DNA from: Lingula anatina
Taxonomy: Eukaryota > Brachiopoda > Lingulata > Lingulida > Lingulidae
Reading direction: 5' to 3'
Assembly: GCF_001039355.2 (NCBI RefSeq)
Contig: NW_019775544.1
Location: 64,001 to 128,000 of the forward strand
DNA length: 64,000 bases
This document shows, in pieces, positions 1 through 11,935 of the stretch (positions are counted from its first letter, which is position 1; every line of letters begins with the position of its first letter). The translations under genes were made by a program, and so were the position numbers. A model generated the notes under the pieces. That model was not told the origin of the DNA. It searched no databases and saw only the letters and a program-made list of their open reading frames with translations.

Positions 1-7
1 ATTTCAG

Positions 8-730
8 GATTCAGATTTATCCTCTACCACAAGCGACACAGACGCAGGGGCAGACACCCAAAAAAGGCGGAAGAAACACGAAACAAAGGCTAAGGCTGAC
101 ATATTGGATTCTGCATCGAATACTTCTCCAATAAGTGTCAGATCAGCGCGCCTGATTTTTGATAAACCGAACAGAAGTTATAACCACAACGCCAGGGGCC
201 TCGCGTTGCCGTCCACAGAGTACACATTACAGGTGAAAGCAGAAGTTTATACTCCAACCGCGAGGCGGGAACCCAAGGCTCCCTCCCCCTTGGCACTTCA
301 CAAGACACACCGACTAAAAACGTCCAAATCTCCCAGCGAAGAAAAAGAGGAAGAAAATGATAATCTCTGCACTTTGGATAAAAATAATGGAATCAAAAAT
401 GCATTGATAAGCAGATCAAAGGATAAAATGCTGGGACTTGACAATCCTGCTATAATTATACATGAGGTTAATGGCGAAGCAGACATTGTGAATGGCATCT
501 CTAAGCCTCAAAACACCAACACCGCTCCTGTAGATACGCTGGAAAAGAACCCTGGCATACTGCTCCATCACTGGAGACAAAAAGAAGAAATAGAACCAAC
601 ATCGCCTGCCGTCTCAGAAAGAGTAGCTATTTTCCACAAAGGAGCCGATGTAAAGCAAAAAGGGGGAATGATAGATGCTACTGTGGCGGAAGCAAAAACT
701 CAACGAAGAGGAGGAGGTGGAAAAAAGTAG
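8..730 (+). CDS. Last coding exon of an unrecognised gene (5' part outside window)
   Basis: An acceptor (TTTCAG, ending at 7) is followed by an open frame starting Asp-Ser-Asp-Leu-Ser that runs about 240 codons to TAG at 728-730. The first ATG, at 104, is internal to this open frame, so the gene almost certainly begins to the left of the window. The translated part is hydrophilic and rich in Lys, Glu, Asn and Ser, with no membrane segment and no domain I recognise. It ends in a basic Arg-Gly-Gly-Gly-Gly-Lys-Lys tail. A low-complexity, charged, probably disordered C-terminus is the safe description. An intronless ORF starting at 104 is possible but less likely given the acceptor and the continuous upstream frame. 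Confidence 0.55.
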   Translation, partial: DSDLSSTTSDTDAGADTQKRRKKHETKAKADILDSASNTSPISVRSARLIFDKPNRSYNHNARGLALPSTEYTLQVKAEVYTPTARREPKAPSPLALHKTHRLKTSKSPSEEKEEENDNLCTLDKNNGIKNALISRSKDKMLGLDNPAIIIHEVNGEADIVNGISKPQNTNTAPVDTLEKNPGILLHHWRQKEEIEPTSPAVSERVAIFHKGADVKQKGGMIDATVAEAKTQRRGGGGKK

Positions 731-1166
731 GTTGTGGCAAATTACAATGGTTTATTGCAAGATTGTTGCATTTTTGTCCCATGTCTTATTGTGAATAGTT
801 TCCAGTCATTTCTTTATGAGTCTTTGTATATCCTTAAATATTCTTTGTATATCCTTAAAATGCTGCGTTTATGGCAAAATATGGTGCAAGGATACATACT
901 TGTAAGGGCAAAAATAACAGTCCTAACTGAGTTTCAAAAGTAAGTATACTACCTGATAGTCTAATGTTACTATGAAGGTTTGCAGATATAACATTAACTT
1001 ATCAATTGTATAACCTAGCTATCTTCTTCCAAGTCTAGGAATGCAACCTGTGACCCCTTACATCTTCCACAGGCAAGTCGCCAGCAACGATCTCAATGCA
1101 ACCACTAGACGACAATCATCTGCTAAACAGAAATCTAAAATTAAGCGTCTTGTTCATATGTTCTAA
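731..1166. other. Gene-free interval
   Basis: AT-rich interval between the end of the first gene and the membrane-protein gene. It must hold the 3' UTR of the first and the promoter or 5' UTR of the second. An acceptor-like CCACAG near 1070-1075 could mark a 5' UTR exon. I see no convincing coding exon. Confidence 0.4.
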
Positions 1167-4100
1167 ATGTACACAATTTTTACTCATTATATCATCCCAC
1201 ATCTTCATTTCAGGTTTCATCCTGCCGCATTAACAACGTTGACAGTCCTTGGTATGATTTTTGCTGAATCCTTCTCTCAGGTGTATTTCGACGTTCTGGT
1301 GGACGTTATTATACATGTACCAAAAAATTCAACACTTGGAGCTGCTCACGTCTTTCAGCAACCTGGAAAACCCGTTGATGTCAATGCTTCTTGGCTTCCC
1401 AAAATGGAAATCCAAACTTTTGGTAAGAGCTGAATTTTTTTTTAGTTTTGGTACCACAAACGGATTTAGAGTTTATTAGTGGGCAGGCCTGTGAACACTT
1501 GCCTCTCATTTACACCTACAATGTGCCATCTTAGGCATCGCCAAAGTACTTTTGTTCTGGTTTTCAACATTTTATCCTTGTGTTTTCCGTATTTATAGAA
1601 TCTTTGTCCTTTTCCTAGTGATAGTTAAGTTGGCTAGATACATCAAAAATAAACTTCTTAACAATTCCAAATTTTTTCTCTAACACGAAAAATTTCTTGG
1701 TCCAACATAGAGAATAAAAGGATGAACATATGATTCAAGTATATCAAGCGCTAGTCAATGTCATGACGATTGTTGAATTTTGAGTCTTTGACAACATTAG
1801 ACGTAATATTTTACACATTCCCTTGTTATTACAGAGGTTAATAATCTACACATGATCGTCATTACGGATCCGCCGTGCCAAGGACTGCAATGTGACCATG
1901 GTTGCGACTATGCCACCAACAAATGCGTGTGTCGTGTTGGTTTTCAGTCTTTCAACGACACAAGCTGCCAAGGTACGTTGTAGCAGGATTTATACCATTT
2001 GGGAGCCTTTTTTGCGTGGAATTGGTACGGTTATTGGGTTAGTCGCTTGGTTGCTGAAGTGGCTGCTTTACTAATGATTAATTTGACTGCTGGTTCAGTT
2101 GGTTGCGTATATACGTATATACAGTGTGTAGTCGCTGTTACATCGACCCGGCTGGCATATCAGGAATTTGATGTGTGAATATCGGTGTGAATAGAAAAGG
2201 ACCTTTCAATATGGTTAACCGGTGATGTTTTCCATAAATGAAACTAAAAATAAAAGATTGTTTTTAACAAGCATTTATCTTTCAGTCCATTAGTTCAAAC
2301 CATCCCCATGTATATAATGAACTTTTACAAGCCATCTAGCTTACGGTTGTTTCCAAATATGTATTTGAATATTTCAGAAACTTCCTGAATGTTGAATTTA
2401 TTATTTTCCAAGATATATTTAAATTGATATAAAGTAACCGCAACACAGAACTACTAGCACATGTCATTAGAATACCATAATACATGTAGCATATTTTCAT
2501 TCTGCAGACAAAGATGAGTGTTCCATTGAACATGTTCCACGGGTTTGTCACAAAAATGCCATATGTACCAATACATTTGGTTCTTATTCATGCGCGTGCG
2601 CAGACGGGTTCTATGGTGACGGCAGTGAGTGCAAGAGTAAGATTAGCATGAAAAATTCAGTTTAACGTTTTCATACAATTTTGGGTAGATATTTAAACTT
2701 TGTTTATCCGCTTTATTTTGCACAGAGTATATTTTAAAACCAACTTTTATATAAGCTTTGTGTTAAATAAAGAAGTTGGTTTACAGTGCATCACGTTTAG
2801 GGTCCCACATCTATATATAAACATATATTGTATTATCAACTATTCAAACAAAGCATTATTCTAAGATTCTTATTAACTTTTTAGATTGCAGTGAACCTTG
2901 TCTGCCAGGGGAATTTGAATACAGCCCTTGTAATGACACTTCACCAAAGATTTGTAAAGGTTAGTCTATGGAAATAGATCCATGCGTTTGGTATCAGTAT
3001 CAGTCTGGGTGTCGATGTATGTCAGTTATGCAAAATAACAGTTAAGATGTCATTTGAAGACACCATTCCAAAACAATAGAAAATTTAAATCAAATATATG
3101 TCTTCACATTTTCAAAACAATTTCAAAACATCCTGCTTAACCAGTAAACGTATTATTTTATTGACCAATTTGAGCTGAAAAAGAACGGAAAACAAGGCTA
3201 TTACCAATGTCAGCATCATGTATCCGGATTTTTCAGCGTGTACCACAGTTTGTCCGACGGAGTATTACCTTTCTACTAACTGCACAGCGACGACGGATGC
3301 CCGTTGTTCTGGTGGGGCTTACATAAATGTCTTGATAATTTTTTTGGTTTGTTTGTTTTAGTGGCTTTAAAAGAGGCCTTTGTAAAATATTTCATTCTTG
3401 TACAATACATTGCGTATCTAAGTTCATTATGTTTAAGTTCCAGACTTACATGTAGTTAAGGTACATGCGCTGAGGCTTGAACTCGTGTTCACGAATTAGT
3501 TAAGATTAAAAGCGAACGCATTTGAAAACAATCAGGATTGTTTTTATATCTAGACAAAACTATAAAGTAACAATAGACACAAATACTTTTTTGCTAAGCC
3601 TTTTTTATCCCTGTCGTTAGCCTGCAAACCGAAGTGTGGCAGAGAGGAATACGAGTCGACTGCATGCGGCGGGACAACAGACCGCGTTTGTAGAGGTATA
3701 CATAAATCACAGTCTGAGTTAAACATTGTATTGTATAGTGTATTGTATTATTTTGTATTTCTATTTCTTCTAATATTTTACATTTAAATATTGCATTATT
3801 TGGTGCTAGGATAAAGGAGTGTTGTGCAAAATCTTCACAACCTTCAAAATCTTCATATTCAGAAAAAAGGAAATATGATCGACGTGTACTACAGCATCAT
3901 TATATAGTATTTCATAAACAGTTACTGCTAACATGAATCGTTACAACCACGAAAATTCAACTGATGCAAACCTTTTTCCAGGTTTAAGTGACATCAGACA
4001 GCCACTGGTCACTTCTAAGAACGTCCTGTTGTACGAAGATCGCAGAAACGTGGACACTAAGAGTACGGGGATATTGGGCGCTACAAACGCCTCTAATCTT

Positions 4101-4536
4101 ATTGGCACAGAATATACCCTAAATCGAGGTGAGGTTTGCTGTCTTAGCCGTTCATCCCTTGAGTTTCTGTGAAAAAGTATTAAAGTAGTATGCTATTAGA
4201 AGAATTAGTTACAACTTAATTACAAAACAGTTCGATATAATACAGTAACCTCAGTGTAGTACCATATTCTCCTTGTTTCAAGGTTCAGGTTTAAGTGTTC
4301 GTGTTAGGATCCTGGCTCTGAACGTGTCTCCTGTGTATACTTCTGTTGACCATTCCTCTGGCAACGACAACGCCAACAGAGGAACCACAAGTGAATATAA
4401 AAATCGATGCCAATACCCAATGCCATCAGCGTATATGTTGAGAGTCTCTAGTTTTCCGGTAGGTAGTTAACTAGCGCCCTTTATGTAGGTCGTGTGACGT
4501 TATGTCGATACTTGTAAGGTCACATGACGCTATTTC

Positions 4537-4579
<43 letters not shown>

Positions 4580-7500
4580 TAAGGTCGTTTACCTTTGAAG
4601 CATTAATAGTTATTACGAAAAAAACAGGAAGACAATTGGCGAGAAAAAAGGAAATGTGATAATTAAAAATTAAATATCTACAGTGTACATGTACTTGGAA
4701 TATTTACTTGTGGCCACACGTTTACGGTTTCACAACAAATGTCTTCAAATAATATATGTAATTTTTATGCAGGAAGTCACGACTCTCACAAGTTATCAAA
4801 ATTGTTCTCAGCAAATAATGTCAAATAAGGTCGCAAACTGCAAAGATGGATTTTACCGCACAGCAGATACTCCATGTAGGACACAAGATGGCCGTGTTAT
4901 AGGAACATCGCCCCTTCCGTTCGTGACCCAGGGACTGGCGTGTGCCACCCCAGGAATGCTGACGAGACTGTTTAATAAGGACACGGAGTTAAAGGAATTC
5001 CAAGCTGTCAGAGTTGATTTTGACAAAAGGTACATGCGCTGAGGCTTGGATTTATGTACTGACATTTAAAAATATTATTCATTTCATTTTTGACACGAAA
5101 CGTTGAGGTTATTACTTAATCGGCGCATGTACATTTACTGTATTTTGGTATTTTTCGTGTTTTGGTGTAAGTGCCATTTGTCGTTTAGTAGAATAACGTA
5201 TAAACAATATCACTTCATTCGTGAAAGTAATTTTGGAGTTGTGCTGGTGTTAACATGAAGAAAATACAATTAATACTTTCATGCGTTTTTTCATTCAATT
5301 TTATTATTTGAAAAGATGTAAAAGTCTGAACGACCACTGTGGTCTGTGCACTGAGCAATGCGCTCACAGCTTCAGCACCGAAATCAACCCTAGGTGTAGG
5401 ATCACGAAGGATGACGAGAACGGATTTAGTCCGCGTTTGAGAGACTGCCTTAAGTGCTGCGTTATACAGAAGTGTTCTGAATGCAAAACGCATGCCGATG
5501 AATGCGCTCCAAAGCGCATAAGGTAATTTGTTAGTTGTGCAATAGCCTTTAAATGCCAGGTTATGCAATGAAGATGGTTTATTGTCCTAGGATTATCAAC
5601 AAGTTTCATTTGACATTCATATCTGAAACCCATTTTCATAAAGTTGCTTATACCATCGAACGACAATTTATATATATTAAATCTTTATTTTTCTATTTAA
5701 TCAAAATAACTTATTCCACTTCTGAAAATTAAAACATGGAGGAAAGTTTATGACAAAACGGTTCATCTCCTTTACAGATGTAGAAAGGGCACGGTTGTGG
5801 TATTCTCTTTGGACCCACTATTCTCTGATGACGTCTACTGTCACGTGAAATCACAGCAGAATGGCGTAATATATCGTCTGCAGTACGAAGTCCTCAAAAA
5901 TGGCAGGCGGCTGCAGCATGGTACTCAAATGACGGCAGAATATTATTTCAAGAAGAAAGACTTTGAACACGCAACGGGAATAGTGAGGTGCTGTATTGTC
6001 GTATGGTCCCATATAAGATTCCACTTGCTTAATGTGTAAACAATTTATTTAATTAAGTTTTCTTTGACTACCTTACTATACAAGTGTCGATTCGCCACTC
6101 CTGATCTTGTTGCATTTTCACATTCAGGCATGAGTTTTTAGACGTTTACTATGGAAGTGGGATCAAGACCCAAGTGACTTTATTAAAAACCAATATCAGA
6201 TCAGGAAAGCCAAGGTATCAGGCCGGAAGATACAGGGATTTTGGTAGTAGGGTCCTTGATTGGACGTCTGGCATACACGTTGTTCCAAAAGTACCGTTTG
6301 GAATAAACAGTCAAACTTGGGGTAGGTTGTCCATGCAAATTGTTCGATATTCAGTCTTGGGCTTATTCTACTTAACAACACATTATGTATCACGTGTACT
6401 TAAAACACCTAGAATATCATGGCAAGGAACATGTTCTATATTGTTCATTAATTGCACTGATGGCATTTTTCTGACGTAGATATCATATCATGTCGTCTTT
6501 TCTATTTCAAAGCACAAGAATCCTGTGATCTTGACTTGGAGAGCTCGGTAAATGCGGCGAAGAAATGCGACCGTTTTTGGGAGGAGACACCGGGTATACT
6601 CGTCCAGTCGGACGACCCGCACCGCCATTTTATTTTGAGGAACAAAACCAACCCTCCCTACTTCGGCATTAAAGTTTCAAGGACCAGGTCTGTTTTGCGT
6701 TCTTTCTTTAAGGCAACATCTATCAGGAATGATCACTCGCTGGTGGCAAGATTGCTCCGTAACAGCACCTTCTGGGTCGTGAACATTTCTGGAATGATTG
6801 AACCATGCCCAGGTATATGGTTTTAAACCCCTAAAGTTTTGTTTTCTTGTCTGAGTCTCTGAGTGAAACCTAAACTTTAACTTATAAATTTGATTACTAA
6901 AATTGTTTTATATTGTATGTATGATGACAACATCTTCATTTAGTGGTACATATTCTTTGTTTATAATTTAAGTCAAGTTGTTAATTTTAATAAAAACCCA
7001 ATGCACTTACAGGGGTAATAACAGTACTTGTAAAAGATCCAGTTATTGGGAACATGGTCCTCTTCCACTACGACCTGGTTGTTGGCTGCACCTCAGGCGG
7101 CGGGTCACACACAACGGGCACCAATCATGCAAACCGCAGCGCTTTCCTCGTCCAGCTACATCTCCGCGCGGATGGACCAGATATTCACCAAAGGACTTTG
7201 AACCTCGAATTGAGAGATAGTTTTAGACGTATTAATGTCACACTTTTTCGACCTGCTCCGAGAGACGCGTAAGTGAACATTTCTAGTTTCACTGACAAGA
7301 TGTGTTTGTTGTATTAATGTTTCAGACCTAAAGGCTGTATGAAAAGAAACGCGAAGGGGACCTGTTATGAACTTTTCCAAAATGTGTAGCATGTATTATA
7401 TTATTATGATTTGGTTCATTTTAAAAATATTGGCGTGTTTTACCTTTTGTTAAGTCACACTGAAAGTGTTATAGATAGGCAAGATTATGAATCGAGAATC

Positions 7501-10500
7501 ACATTTTTTTCTTAATTTCTAGATACAATTTTGGCCGCCCACAAAAAGTGGACAAATTTACAAGCGACATGTTTCAACCGTTCATACCATTGATAGCAAG
7601 CTCCGTCGGGATGTTAGTGTTACTTGTTATGATTTTAATCTACGGCTACGTTACTCGCCCAGACCAAGACCACCAAGATAGAGACAATTTTTTCCACGTG
7701 CGTCACCTACTTTTCGTTATTTGGTACGTGGTGTTTCGATTTGCTTACTCTTTGGTGATTTCTTTGACCGTGTTTGTTCTTCTGATGAGGGCCATACACG
7801 GCGACACCCTGGGTATCCTAGAGCAGTTTCCCCAGTATAACAAAATGGTTGCTGTTCAGGAGGATCAAGAGCTTACAAAAATCCGGTCACACATGGACAA
7901 AGAGTTACTGAGGCAAAAAGAATTGGCTAATGACGCAAAGAACCAGTGCGAAGAGCGCATGCGTGAAATACAAAATCTCCTGCACGAAGCAAGGAAGAAT
8001 TTGACGAGATATTTTCAAACAGAGGTGAGATATTTCCAACTGTTTACATATCAATCAACCAACTTTATTTTATTTTGTTAAATATTGCGCCTATGTCGGC
8101 CCTACATTGGCACATTCAAATTTCCTATAAAAATCGATTTAAAATTGTCATTTGCTTCAGTGTGCACGCTTTTGATTTAAACTGCTTGCATTAACAGGAT
8201 TGTAATATCAACGTGTGTCAAGCACAGTGTGCAGTTTACAAGGTTATATCAATATATCGCTATTAACATTTCCAGAAAGGCGAAAAAAATATTGGTCAGC
8301 TTGCGCTGGGTCAGGCTAAGAACGCCACTAACGCTTACAGCCGGAAATTAAAGGCATTTAAGGACGAGATTGAGGCGTTCGCTGAGATGTCTGCGCAGGA
8401 CATCGAAATTGGAATCAAACAGGCTTACAGAGAATTGGAGAATAACTTCTGGATGAAAGGAGCAAAAGTAATTTACGATATTGTGTCCACTTTTGGAAGT
8501 CCAGGCCCGTTCATGCAGTGGTCAGGGCTCGAGTTTCCGCAAGGACTTACCGATCTGTACCCTAGTGAGTGAACGTGCACGTTATTCTTGAATTTTTTAA
8601 TTTATTCTTTAGTTCAATTCATGGATTTAGTTACATTCATCGAATACTGTAGTGAGTAGAGGATGTAATGACGATATTGTATTAAGTGTATTTAATTTTT
8701 AGAATGACTTTTATGTCGTACGCTTGTAAAGCGATTCGTTTCGGTGGTGACCGACATGTTTTAACTCTCATATTATTTTCAGACATAACCCTTGACGGTT
8801 TTCCGTTTCCAAATAAAAGCACCTTTGATCATCTTAACATCAGTCATCCGGAATGGGAAGAGTATCCGCAGAACCTCACCAACATCACTTTACCGAAATC
8901 GAAATTATTTGGTGATCTGACACACAACGACGTTTACAACAAGTCTTTTGTCAACGCCACTTACAAACCAAATATAACCTTTAAGATATTCTTCAGCGGG
9001 TGGCTGAATATAGAAACGCTGATGGTGGTGGTGGCAGCTATTGATGCAGTATGGTTTATATACCGCCATACTAGAACGTACCAAACAGTGGTACAGCTAC
9101 TTCACGGGTTTCCACATCTAATCCGGATTGAGCAGACTAAAAATGAAGGTACAGTGGCGATGAAAGTAAAGGTGCACTTGGGAGCGTAATGATTGCAATA
9201 AAACATATGTAAGATGATGTTAATATAGTTGAATTTTTCTTAAGTAAGGTTAGAGTCAGCACCTTATGGAACCTTGGCCAAAAATATCTATTTATAAAGA
9301 TTCGCCCAAAGATTCGCATCAAAATGTTGATGGCTAATTATATATATATATATATATAAAGACTCATTATTAGAGTGTTATGCTTTAAACGTTCTTGCAG
9401 TCTTTTCAGATATATATTATAAACAATATTAGGATATTCACTATATTGCAGTACCAATGGTTTTGCAATCAATGTTAGCAGAAGATTGAAGGTTTAACAT
9501 CATCTCTTTCTTCTAGATAAGTTAGAAGAAAAAAGCAAATGGCAAAAGTGTTGTAAGGCGACAAAGACAGCGACCAGGACTTCTCTTGATCTGTTGCTTA
9601 GCTTATCATGGCGGTTCTTCCTGTTTTTAAAAGAAGTCAATTACAAGGTATCAGATATATAGAATTAGAGGTGATCAGGGCACTCTGCATTTTTCATACT
9701 CTTAGTAGGCCAAACGTTACATTTCTACATCCCTGTGAGTTATGAAAGTTATCATAGAATGAAAGTAATAAGAGAATTATTGTGAAGGTACCTTCGTCGA
9801 AATTCGTGTTTTATAAAGGCATTTTAGGATACCTCTTTTTGACATCTTTCGAGTGTATGATTTTCAATAAGATTGAATTGAAAAATATGTTTTATTGCAA
9901 AATTAGAATTGAAAATAGGCGAACATTTTTATGAACCTTTGGGTCTTTTATGGTATGTTTTCCATGCCAGCGTAACTGGTTTGGTTTTTGCCGGTTTCTT
10001 TTCTCTCTTTCTAAAAACTATGTTATCTGTAAATTACACACTCCAGATTATGAACACAGATCTGATACCAAGGCTGCTTCTTGTGGCTCTACTCTGCGGC
10101 ACTGTGTACACCATCATTATTGTTGCGGACGCCATGGTGAATGTACAGACGCTGTGGGCTGTGGGATTCTTTGACGTCAAAGTAAGACTATGCATGGCGC
10201 TTAATAATAATGTAAACTTTTTTGGTTCATATAGGCCTGCATGTACGCGCAAAGGTTTATGTTTTGGAAGTTGGTTTTCGTATTTTAACTTTACATCTCC
10301 CAGGATGTCTTCTGTGTTTAAATAAAAAGATTTCCAAATATCCTGTAGGCCTACATAAGAATTCAGCCTAATCATTTTAGAAATACCATTTTCTACAAAG
10401 TTTGTAATTTTAATTTGATTATTCTACTAATAGGTGTAACACCTTTAAGCATAGTGACATATTCATCGTTAGGTGGGCCCAATACTGATGGCAAGAAAAA

Positions 10501-10846
10501 TCGCCAACACGCGGATTCGCGCTAACGCATTTAGGATCAACAACTTTGAGTTCCCTTTTACCGAGCAATTGGTCAACATGAGAATAGAACAGTATCAAAT
10601 AATGCTGCAGATGTACAATAGATTAACATGTGAGGGAATGCTCTTTCACGCAACGGAATACTGTGCGTGGTGGAACATAACGTACCCTGGCCGCCCCTGT
10701 CAGCCACCCGTGACCAAGACGATGGACTTCGAGTTCAATGGCTGCGAAAACCCCACCATAGACCCAGTCATTTATACACGGTAAATGGGCATATCTTTGA
10801 ATATTATCTTTTTTATGTAATTTGATTTTTACTGTGTCTGTAATTG

Positions 10847-10901
<55 letters not shown>

Positions 10902-11405
10902 AAATGTATTCTTGAAAATATATCTATCAAAAGTTTCCTTGACATACACGCTGTTTTACATTAAAACTGGTAATATGTGTTTTGTCGCAACCAGATTTGA
11001 TAGCCTGCAATACAAGCTGGAATTGATGCGTTCGATGGACCCTTTTGCCAGGGCAGCAAGAAAAATGATACTTGATTCGTTTATTATTGTGGCCATAGCT
11101 GTTGTGATAGCCATCCTGTTTGCAGTCCTAGGTGCTGCTGTTTATATGATGTTAAAGAGGTAATAAAGATATAAAAAACTGTTTTTTAGTAAAAGCATGT
11201 ATGTATCCAGCGGTCGAAACCGCTAGAAAAAAGCCTGCAGTGACAGTAATTTTGACCATAAGTATCTACTGGCGGGTCCAGACTTTGCTAAAGGGGGAGG
11301 GCACTAAACCTATTGAAAAATTACAATTAACAATAGGAGACAGAGCGATTATACTGTACAATGTTGCTCGGAGACAGGAAATGGCTTGGTTTTGTGACAT
11401 TTCGC

Positions 11406-11442
<37 letters not shown>

Positions 11443-11935
11443 TGTATGGGGTGAAAGGGGAGATAATGATGCGAGTGTGCCCTCCTCACTGGATCTGCCA
11501 TTGGTAACTACACGTAGAAATCCAGACAAATTTGTGTTATAAGCCTTATCTTACAAATGGTAATATGACACATTTCATTTATTACAGCTTATCCCACATA
11601 CCTTTCAGTTTGGTGTAGAAAACCATACATGCAGGGCCTAATTGTAAGATAAATATCTATATTTAGCGCATCTCAGTTCCTTTATAGCAAACGGTTCATA
11701 TCAAAAATTTTCTACTGTTCTGTTCAGGTTCGATCTGGTCCGTCTGCTGAAGGTGTACGAGGTCACGGAGGACCCTGCCCTGCGACCAGAGAATCTGCCA
11801 GCAGTTCTGAGAGACCAGGAGGGAGACAGGATCAAGGCGGTCACTATAGATCCCAAGATTGAGGAAGCGGGCGGGGGGCGGACACACACGGCGCCATCAA
11901 CGTTCCAGTTGAACCAGAGAACACGCGTTAACTGA
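1167..11935 (+). CDS. Large EGF/TNFR-like cysteine-rich multi-pass membrane protein, family unrecognised
   Basis: Twenty-two exons: 1167-1422, 1835-1972, 2508-2636, 2885-2959, 3237-3311, 3621-3695, 3982-4128, 4283-4458, 4773-5029, 5316-5522, 5778-5987, 6128-6321, 6513-6812, 7013-7268, 7523-8024, 8276-8564, 8783-9148, about 9518-9647, 9907-10181, 10473-10780, 10995-11159, 11728-11935; about 1,580 residues. Order: signal-like hydrophobic start ([14 protein letters not shown]), EGF-like exon with six Cys, calcium-binding-type EGF exon (DKDECS...), three TNFR-like 25-residue modules, then several hundred residues of cysteine-rich glycosylated ectodomain. Membrane segments: 7585-7660, 7705-7800, 9000-9065, 9940-10020, 10070-10140, 11070-11155. 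A helical, charged loop with several N-glycosylation sequons lies between the second and third. ATG 1167 is a guess; exon 1 could instead start at acceptor 1213/1214 with an upstream start. All junctions keep phase except that into or out of 9518-9647, which I could not close, so a missed microexon or a base error is possible there. The layout loosely recalls DC-STAMP-like or meckelin-like multi-pass proteins, but I see no diagnostic motif. Confidence 0.75.
4537..4578. repeat. (AAT)n microsatellite
   Basis: About fourteen uninterrupted AAT-type triplets in an intron of the membrane-protein gene. Confidence 0.95.
10850..10899. repeat. (TA)n microsatellite
   Basis: About 24 TA dinucleotides in the intron between exons 10473-10780 and 10995-11159. 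It produces spurious Tyr-Ile reading frames on both strands. Confidence 0.95.
11408..11441. repeat. (ATT)n microsatellite
   Basis: About eleven ATT triplets in the last intron of the membrane-protein gene, giving Leu or Asn runs in spurious frames. Confidence 0.95.

Noticed and set aside
10822-11163. ORF beginning inside the (TA)n repeat
   Set aside because: Its first half is microsatellite. The real coding part is only the exon from 10995, preceded by a clear CCAG acceptor.
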